This document shows, piece after piece, positions 19,428 through 23,964 of a stretch of 23,964 nucleotides of DNA; positions within the stretch are counted from its first letter, which is position 1; each line of letters opens with the position of its first letter. The notes below the pieces were generated by a model. That model ran no database searches. It was given only the letters and a program-made list of their open reading frames with translations, and was not told the origin of the DNA. The DNA lies in IMG/VR virus record IMGVR_UViG_3300005582_000102, positions 1 through 23,964 of that record. One strand, written 5' to 3'. Position numbers and translations under genes: made by a program. This stretch comes from a virus.

Positions 19428-19819
19428 TAAACTTTCCTTAAAGCTGCTACTATATTTTCATCCATCGTTATCATTGTCAAGTCTATAACTTTTTCATCTT
19501 TAATGTCATATATCTTTTCAGGCAATGCATTTAATAGTAATAAAAATGGCTTAACGTATTTAAAATGTGACTTCATCTTCATGTATAGTATCCTGGAGAG
19601 GTGATCAGGTGAAAATACATTATGTAATATAATAATATGATTTAATATTAGTCTATCTTTAAGGTCACCGCTATCGATATATCTAGTTATTAGCTTCTTG
19701 ATATATCTAATTCGCTTTAAGTCTTCAATGAACTCCTCTGTGGAGTAGCACTGCGGATTATCATAGTGTCTTGCACAGTAGATTAGAAAATTATCCTCAC
19801 TTAGTTTCTCGAACTTCAT
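19427..19819 (-). CDS. Conserved T4-like phage protein, 130 aa
   Basis: FLIYCARHYDNPQCYSTEEF, DLKRIRYIKKLITRYIDSGD and LKDRLILNHIIILHNVFSP are recognisable as a highly conserved family of small proteins in T4-like cyanophages and relatives, of unknown function, always near structural genes. It is all-helical by appearance. The ATG lies one base past the previous stop, with no clear ribosome site, so it relies on coupling. The end overlaps the 48-residue gene. Confidence 0.75.
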   Translation of the reverse strand: MKFEKLSEDNFLIYCARHYDNPQCYSTEEFIEDLKRIRYIKKLITRYIDSGDLKDRLILNHIIILHNVFSPDHLSRILYMKMKSHFKYVKPFLLLLNALPEKIYDIKDEKVIDLTMITMDENIVAALRKV

Positions 19820-19820
19820 C

Positions 19821-20198
19821 TTAGAACGAATCGTCTAGAGGCACTCTTTTCCATTTATTGAGTGAAACGCATACATAAAGATAATTAGAATCAACTCTCA
19901 TAGAACCTTGTCTGCCAGTGAATAGGGTTGTATTCGGTACAGTATTTGCTAGCTTGATATATAAGCCACCGTCATTCGTCTGAATGCCAATACCGTCAGA
20001 GCCGTCTGCTACTACACCCAAATGAGTAGAATTTGCTATCGGTATCGAATTACTCATCACTTTGCCGAAGTTAGTTACCGTAATACTCTGTACGTTAGCA
20101 ATCGACGTATCCGGGCCGGTTAACACAACTATTCTGTCATTAGCTGCTAGAGTAGTTGGTACACCGAGCTCGGATATTCTCTTTGAATTATTCGCCAT
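19821..20198 (-). CDS. Putative virion protein, 125 aa
   Basis: An S/T/N/G-rich, beta-type protein: ISELGVPTTLAANDRIVVLT followed by repeats of short strands (VQSITVTNFGK, GIGIQTNDGGLYIKLANTV) and VDSNYLYVCVSLNKWKRVPL. The same layout appears in phage fibre and collar-like proteins that start with an ISEL-anchor segment. Role as a structural or fibre-associated protein is inference. GAGGA lies nine bases before the ATG, and the gene follows the larger structural gene by 16 bases. Confidence 0.62.
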   Translation of the reverse strand: MANNSKRISELGVPTTLAANDRIVVLTGPDTSIANVQSITVTNFGKVMSNSIPIANSTHLGVVADGSDGIGIQTNDGGLYIKLANTVPNTTLFTGRQGSMRVDSNYLYVCVSLNKWKRVPLDDSF

Positions 20199-20214
20199 AA
20201 TATATTATCCTCAA

Positions 20215-21129
20215 TTAGTTTGAATCTGGAAGGATTTCGTCGTCACTGGCGTCTCCCGATATGTCGCCACCCATAGCTACCAGAGTTTCGTATTGTACTC
20301 TTCCAGCTCTTCCGCCGGTTCCTTCTGTTCTAAGAACCCAACCAGCGTGACTGACTCCACGATTTATTGCGCCGCCGACTGTTACGTATCCGGTAGCAGT
20401 ATCACCCTGCAGAGAGTGGCCCGTATCGTTCGATCCATTTGCAGTGAAGTTGATTGGACTTCCACCTACAGTAGTCGATAGAAGAACTGCAGTAGTATTG
20501 GCACCTTGAATATAGTAGTAGGTGTTATTTGCGAGAGGAGTAATTACTGCACCAGTCGTGCTCTTATATAGAACTCTATCTCCGGCTAGGAACTTACTAT
20601 TAGCTGTACTTATTATAATTGAGTCGTCCGCTAGGCTGATGCCTGATACTCCATTGAATGTAACGGCAGCTGGAGCTGCAATAGCTATAGTTGGATTAGT
20701 CTTATAACCTGAACCTGCAACTTGAATCTTAACTGCAGCAATACGCCCGCATGAATTAGCATTAGCGTTAACTACACCGGAAGTTCCACCGTTTGTTACT
20801 GTTATAGCAACAGCGGCATTTGCTGCGTATCCAGAACCCGGGCTAGTTACATATGCGAAAGCAATATTTCCCGAAGTAACTCCAGTTTCGGCAGAGTTTA
20901 TACCAAATATGCCAGTTGCCATACCAGGAATAAATGCTCCTACAGTAGTATTGCCGAACATAGTCTTATCGGCATTGGCCCGAGTTCCATTGGTATTACC
21001 TTGATGAGAAGAATCTCCACCACCAGACTTTACGAGGGCATATGTGCCAATAGGCGCGCCAGTCGTTGATTCTACGGTGGTACTTGTTGTCACAGTAACA
21101 GACTGATCGATTTTACCCCATTTTGACAT
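20215..21129 (-). CDS. Virion structural protein with GSGY repeats
   Basis: 304 residues, rich in G, A, T, N and S. The N-terminus (MSKWGKIDQS) and the C-terminal HAGWVLRTEGTGGRAGRVQY plus ETLVAMGG resemble a virion protein widespread in T4-like cyanophages. Two copies of a pattern VTSPGSGYAANAAVAI (94-109) and IQVAGSGYKTNPTIAI (135-150) are of the type GSGYxxxPxVxI found in marine phage structural proteins. The gene has the best ribosome site here (AGGAGGG, seven bases) and a T4-type late promoter, both expected for an abundant late product. Confidence 0.78.
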   Translation of the reverse strand: MSKWGKIDQSVTVTTSTTVESTTGAPIGTYALVKSGGGDSSHQGNTNGTRANADKTMFGNTTVGAFIPGMATGIFGINSAETGVTSGNIAFAYVTSPGSGYAANAAVAITVTNGGTSGVVNANANSCGRIAAVKIQVAGSGYKTNPTIAIAAPAAVTFNGVSGISLADDSIIISTANSKFLAGDRVLYKSTTGAVITPLANNTYYYIQGANTTAVLLSTTVGGSPINFTANGSNDTGHSLQGDTATGYVTVGGAINRGVSHAGWVLRTEGTGGRAGRVQYETLVAMGGDISGDASDDEILPDSN

Positions 21130-21161
21130 TTTTTTATCCCTCCTAGAGAAGTTGTTTTTAT

Positions 21162-21169
21162 TATTTATA
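21162..21169 (-). promoter_or_regulatory. Late promoter TATAAATA
   Basis: An exact T4 late box (TATAAATA) 33 bases before the ATG of the virion structural protein, in a stretch without genes. In T4 such boxes are read by host RNA polymerase with gp55 and gp33. It is the only exact match I saw between genes in the window. Confidence 0.75.
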
Positions 21170-21173
21170 TATT

Positions 21174-21548
21174 TTAGACGTCAGAATTTTCTTCATCATC
21201 ATCAGGAGTTATATCAACTGCATCTTTACGCATATCTTCCATATAAGAAGAAACTCCTCGATTTAAGGTTTTTTTTCTATTTTGAGGAATATCGATATAG
21301 CTACTTACATTGACGTACTTTGGTGCTTTTGGTTTCTTTCTCAAGATTACTATCTTCGAAGCTGAAACATGGCCTTCATTCTCTGGCTCTTTTTTAGCTT
21401 GAGGTTCTGGTCTAGCTATCTTAACTATATTACCAGCACTTAAGCCAGAAGACTTGACAGTAGAATTTCTTACTTCTTCAACTTCAGGAAGTTCTAGCTC
21501 AATCACGATCTTTTCTAACTTGATAGTATTATTAACTATTAAGGCCAT
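21174..21548 (-). CDS. Hypothetical charged protein, 124 aa
   Basis: Starts MALIVNNTIKLEKIVIELEL, a beta-like segment, then a charged, low-complexity middle (PEPQAKKEPENEGH; VILRKKPKAPKYVNV) and an acidic end. Probably mostly disordered. No family recognised. It is coupled to the upstream gene by TAATG and lies before the late promoter, in the late half of the window, so a virion or assembly role is possible. Confidence 0.62.
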   Translation of the reverse strand: MALIVNNTIKLEKIVIELELPEVEEVRNSTVKSSGLSAGNIVKIARPEPQAKKEPENEGHVSASKIVILRKKPKAPKYVNVSSYIDIPQNRKKTLNRGVSSYMEDMRKDAVDITPDDDEENSDV

Positions 21549-22264
21549 TAACTTTGAGTTCCCGTAATCTTACCTGCTAGGCTAACCTTAGGCTGAATTT
21601 TTTCTGGCTTGCCGGCTAGAGCATCATCCATTGATTCTTTACTGCGATGAATTCTAGTAGCATATGCTAGCTTCTCTGCAGAAGTCTTAAGACCGTCGTG
21701 GTGAGCTAGGATCTTGTGAGCTACCTTAGGATCCATCCTATGCTTATCACCATTGATGTGAGTAAATGTATATTGCCCTCTAAGTGAAATAGCCTTACGA
21801 GCCTGTGCAATTGGATGTTCTGATCCGGTTCGCTCAGTTTCTTCGTGCATCTTCTTGAGAGTCTGCTTAAAGGATGGTATCTTCTGTCTTTGACCAACTG
21901 GATTTTGCTTTGACATCTCTTTTTCCCTATCATTTATTTGAGTTTGCTTGTTCTTTAGTTGCAGAGTATTTTGATCTACTGCCTGTTTATTTAGTGCACT
22001 CCTACGAGAATCAGCTGATCTCTGCAGAGAACTAGTGCTTGCGGGTGCATTTTTTGATTTAACTATAGCGACTGAGGACATCTGAACCGGTTTTCCCCTA
22101 ATTGGATTATATGCAATCTCATCAGTCAAGCCTACTACTTGGTTCTTATCGCCTATTCCACCTTGATCGGAGTTAGCTCCTCTGCTGGTAGACGAAAAAG
22201 CGGGTGCTGCATAAGTGTGCGGCGCCTTCATCTTCTTCCTAATCTTTTCAACCAGTTCTATCAT
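21548..22264 (-). CDS. Hypothetical basic protein, 238 aa
   Basis: Unknown function, lysine- and glutamine-rich and probably partly disordered over residues 20-130 (SSTSRGANSDQGGIGDKNQV and similar). A more regular C-terminal part contains MDPKVAHKILAHHDGLKTSA and KLAYATRIHRSKESMDDALA, helical and histidine-containing. The ATG overlaps the stop of the AspH-like gene (ATGA), with AAGGA nine bases upstream; a TTG one codon earlier is less likely. In the late region, a capsid-internal or assembly role is possible. Confidence 0.62.
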   Translation of the reverse strand: MIELVEKIRKKMKAPHTYAAPAFSSTSRGANSDQGGIGDKNQVVGLTDEIAYNPIRGKPVQMSSVAIVKSKNAPASTSSLQRSADSRRSALNKQAVDQNTLQLKNKQTQINDREKEMSKQNPVGQRQKIPSFKQTLKKMHEETERTGSEHPIAQARKAISLRGQYTFTHINGDKHRMDPKVAHKILAHHDGLKTSAEKLAYATRIHRSKESMDDALAGKPEKIQPKVSLAGKITGTQS

Positions 22265-22827
22265 CAATAGATGTCCTTCTTTAAGAATGAGATCAGTAGA
22301 ACTCCGCGAGTGCTAGATCCATTATTTTTAACCCAGTGTGTTATACTCTCGTCGAACACATTGAGGTCTCCTGCCTTTAATTCCCTAGCTTCTCTTTCTT
22401 GTCCAACACCGTGACCTAGCATACACTCTCCATCTACGGGAGTACTGAGAGAAAGATGATACTTAATCACTTTACTATAACCGCCTACAGTATTTTCGTC
22501 ATAATCCCTGTGTGGAGCTATCTCACTATTCCCAGCCAAGTTAGAAAAGGCAGAGAGTATCGGTGTAACTCCTAAGTCCATTAGTATCTCAGCAGTCCTA
22601 AGTTTCTTCTTATAAGGATAAACCTGTGACTTGTATATAATAGGATATACCTGCCAACTTTCACCATTATTAGAAGGGCCATTATTCAATATATTATTGA
22701 TGCCTTCTCTAACAGAGATGTAGTCGATAAAATCCTCACTCATTAAGGACAAATACTCGTCCCTAATTATCTCAAAACTGTCAAGTAACTTCTTATTGTC
22801 AATCTTATTGGATGGTACCAAAAACAT
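22264..22827 (-). CDS. Aspartyl/asparaginyl beta-hydroxylase-like 2OG oxygenase
   Basis: A 187-residue Fe(II)/2-oxoglutarate enzyme of the AspH type. The iron site reads APHRDYDENT (His106, Asp108) and FDESITHWVKN (His164), with Arg174 in STRGVLLISF as the 2-oxoglutarate anchor; YHLSLSTP (123-130) is also typical. AspH domains hydroxylate Asp or Asn in proteins or modify small molecules; the target is unknown, perhaps a virion protein since it lies among late genes. It differs clearly from the other oxygenase of this phage. Confidence 0.83.
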   Translation of the reverse strand: MFLVPSNKIDNKKLLDSFEIIRDEYLSLMSEDFIDYISVREGINNILNNGPSNNGESWQVYPIIYKSQVYPYKKKLRTAEILMDLGVTPILSAFSNLAGNSEIAPHRDYDENTVGGYSKVIKYHLSLSTPVDGECMLGHGVGQEREARELKAGDLNVFDESITHWVKNNGSSTRGVLLISFLKKDIY

Positions 22828-22842
22828 AATGTAATTCCATAA

Positions 22843-23964
22843 TTATTCTACAGTGTTTAATATAGCTTCAATGCGTGCGATCTCAGCATCAGAGAACTCA
22901 ACTTCTTCATTAGTAGCAGGAACTTTAGCTGAAGCAATACCGCCAGTACTACCCCAACGTTTTTTGCCGGCTAGAAATCTCATTTTTTCTCTTTTTTCAG
23001 GCTCTTCTACACCTCGATCTACCAGACGTCTAGTTTTATCAGAGTATCTTTGCAAGATGCCGGTGCGACTAAGCTCATCGATCCGCTCGGCTTCTTCTTT
23101 GGTTGTTTTAACACGTTCACCTTTAGAATTCATTCTAACACCTTTTTTCCAATCTTCTTTAGAAATTCCTTTAGATCCATGAATTTCATGGTGTGCATAC
23201 CAACCATCATCTTCTTCGTTTAATGCTTTCGATGCTGCTAATGCAGCAGCTGCATACTTCTCAGGATCCTTTGCAGCCATACCATGTAGATCGGCTGCCT
23301 TACGAATCTTTTCTCTCATCTTTGAAGGAATATTGTGACCGGCTGCTTTATTAATAAGCTCTGATCTTTCTTTTTTATGATCGACTTCTTCTTCAAAATT
23401 TTGCTTACTTATTTCTTTTTCTGTTTGATTGGGGCCAACAGCAACAACTCTGTGACCAATAGGTCTTTTTATTGATACCTTTGCCATCTCTGCCTTACGA
23501 GCCTTTTCACCACGGATCATAGCACCCACACGTTCTGGTCCAAACTTAGAAGCTTTTTTAAAATTATCTATCGAACCTAGAGCTTCATCGATTTCTGCTT
23601 CTTCATTGGTTTTCTTTACACTATCATATCCCTTAAAGAACTGACGTTGAGCTTCTTCTTTGCCAGAACGCATACCAAAATGTGGACCATATTGACGAAG
23701 ATGGCCAGATTTTGCAGCAAGGTCGCCAGCTTCGTGATGTTTTCCTTTAGATTTCAAATTGTTAACTTCACGATGAGAATTGGCTTCATCGAGTTCTACT
23801 TCTTCTTTCATAGCCGGTTTTGCATTACGATAACCTATAGGATCAGCCTTTAAACGATGATCTTTTTCTTTTTTCATTTCGTCCTTGGTATAACTGCCGT
23901 GTGGTACACCAGTATTAATATGCCACTTAAGACGACCGTCAGACATTTTTGAAATTGCTTCATC
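22843..23964 (-). CDS. Repeat-bearing putative internal head protein (partial)
   Basis: The frame is open to the window edge (DEAISK precedes the first in-window Met), so the true start lies outside. Counted from that Met, a motif recurs: KEEVELDEA (48-55), NEEAEIDEA (114-122), ALNEED (241-246), KEEAERIDEL (283-292) and NEEVEF (346-351). LDE-A, IDE-A and IDE-L fit the (L/I)xE cleavage rule of the T4 prohead protease gp21. Segments between are basic and mostly helical. This suggests a scaffold or internal capsid protein cut during head maturation; the identification is inference. Confidence 0.6.
   Translation of the reverse strand, partial: DEAISKMSDGRLKWHINTGVPHGSYTKDEMKKEKDHRLKADPIGYRNAKPAMKEEVELDEANSHREVNNLKSKGKHHEAGDLAAKSGHLRQYGPHFGMRSGKEEAQRQFFKGYDSVKKTNEEAEIDEALGSIDNFKKASKFGPERVGAMIRGEKARKAEMAKVSIKRPIGHRVVAVGPNQTEKEISKQNFEEEVDHKKERSELINKAAGHNIPSKMREKIRKAADLHGMAAKDPEKYAAAALAASKALNEEDDGWYAHHEIHGSKGISKEDWKKGVRMNSKGERVKTTKEEAERIDELSRTGILQRYSDKTRRLVDRGVEEPEKREKMRFLAGKKRWGSTGGIASAKVPATNEEVEFSDAEIARIEAILNTVE

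Noticed and set aside
1-23964. CRISPR array, insertion sequence, integrase or transposase
   Set aside because: No regularly spaced repeats, no transposase or recombinase motifs and no flanking inverted repeats were seen; the only repeats are the promoter cassettes and the 28-base duplication.

Overview
The window is part of the genome of a large tailed, T4-like phage (myovirus type). Nearly everything reads right to left on the minus strand, in tightly packed genes that overlap by ATGA or TAATG or are a few bases apart. The evidence is the gene set: a gp61-type primase, an RNase H/flap exonuclease, PhoH, class Ia ribonucleotide reductase (NrdA and NrdB), ThyX, glutaredoxin, a SpeD-type S-adenosylmethionine decarboxylase, a 2OG-Fe(II) oxygenase, a WYL_2/DUF2693-like protein and several small proteins of types familiar from T4-like phages of cyanobacteria and marine or alphaproteobacterial hosts. 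The host itself cannot be named from the sequence.

Layout in + coordinates (transcription runs leftwards). 1-2130: five promoters serve six short genes of unknown function, four of the promoters carrying nearly the same promoter-leader cassette; a further gene starts at the left edge behind a sigma70-type promoter. This part is visibly richer in G+C. It looks like an early, host-takeover type region and is fenced on its right by a hairpin/T-run terminator. 2134-6797: a small ligase-Ia-like protein, a RecB/Cas4-type nuclease, a 2OG oxygenase, phoH, an FmdB-like protein, two conserved unknowns, RNase H and another unknown. 6853-10059: glycosyltransferase, speD, two small proteins, glutaredoxin, a 38-residue gene and a nucleotidyltransferase. 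10095-12483: tRNA-Ser(GCU), a 30-residue very basic peptide, a Rossmann (methyltransferase-like) protein, a GIY-YIG protein, an LpxH-like metallophosphoesterase and an acidic protein. 12487-18817: an exported DNA/RNA endonuclease, nrdB, two small proteins, nrdA, thyX and primase, i.e. deoxynucleotide supply next to priming. 18880-23964: a coiled-coil tail-anchored protein, small unknowns, virion proteins behind a T4-type late promoter, an AspH-like oxygenase and a repeat-bearing protein that runs off the right edge.

Transcription signals sort with gene class. Ten sites share TGTAC, then 16-18 bases, then a TATACT-like -10 box, and lie in front of the early and replication/metabolism genes; the T4-type late box TATAAATA lies in front of the virion protein gene. 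The deoxynucleotide genes form one functional set: NrdAB makes deoxynucleotides, glutaredoxin can reduce NrdA, ThyX makes dTMP, and nucleases (RNase H, RecB-like) process DNA.

Three genes shorter than 50 codons (38, 30 and 48 residues) were found by reading ribosome binding sites and start/stop overlaps. No CRISPR array, insertion sequence or integrase was seen.
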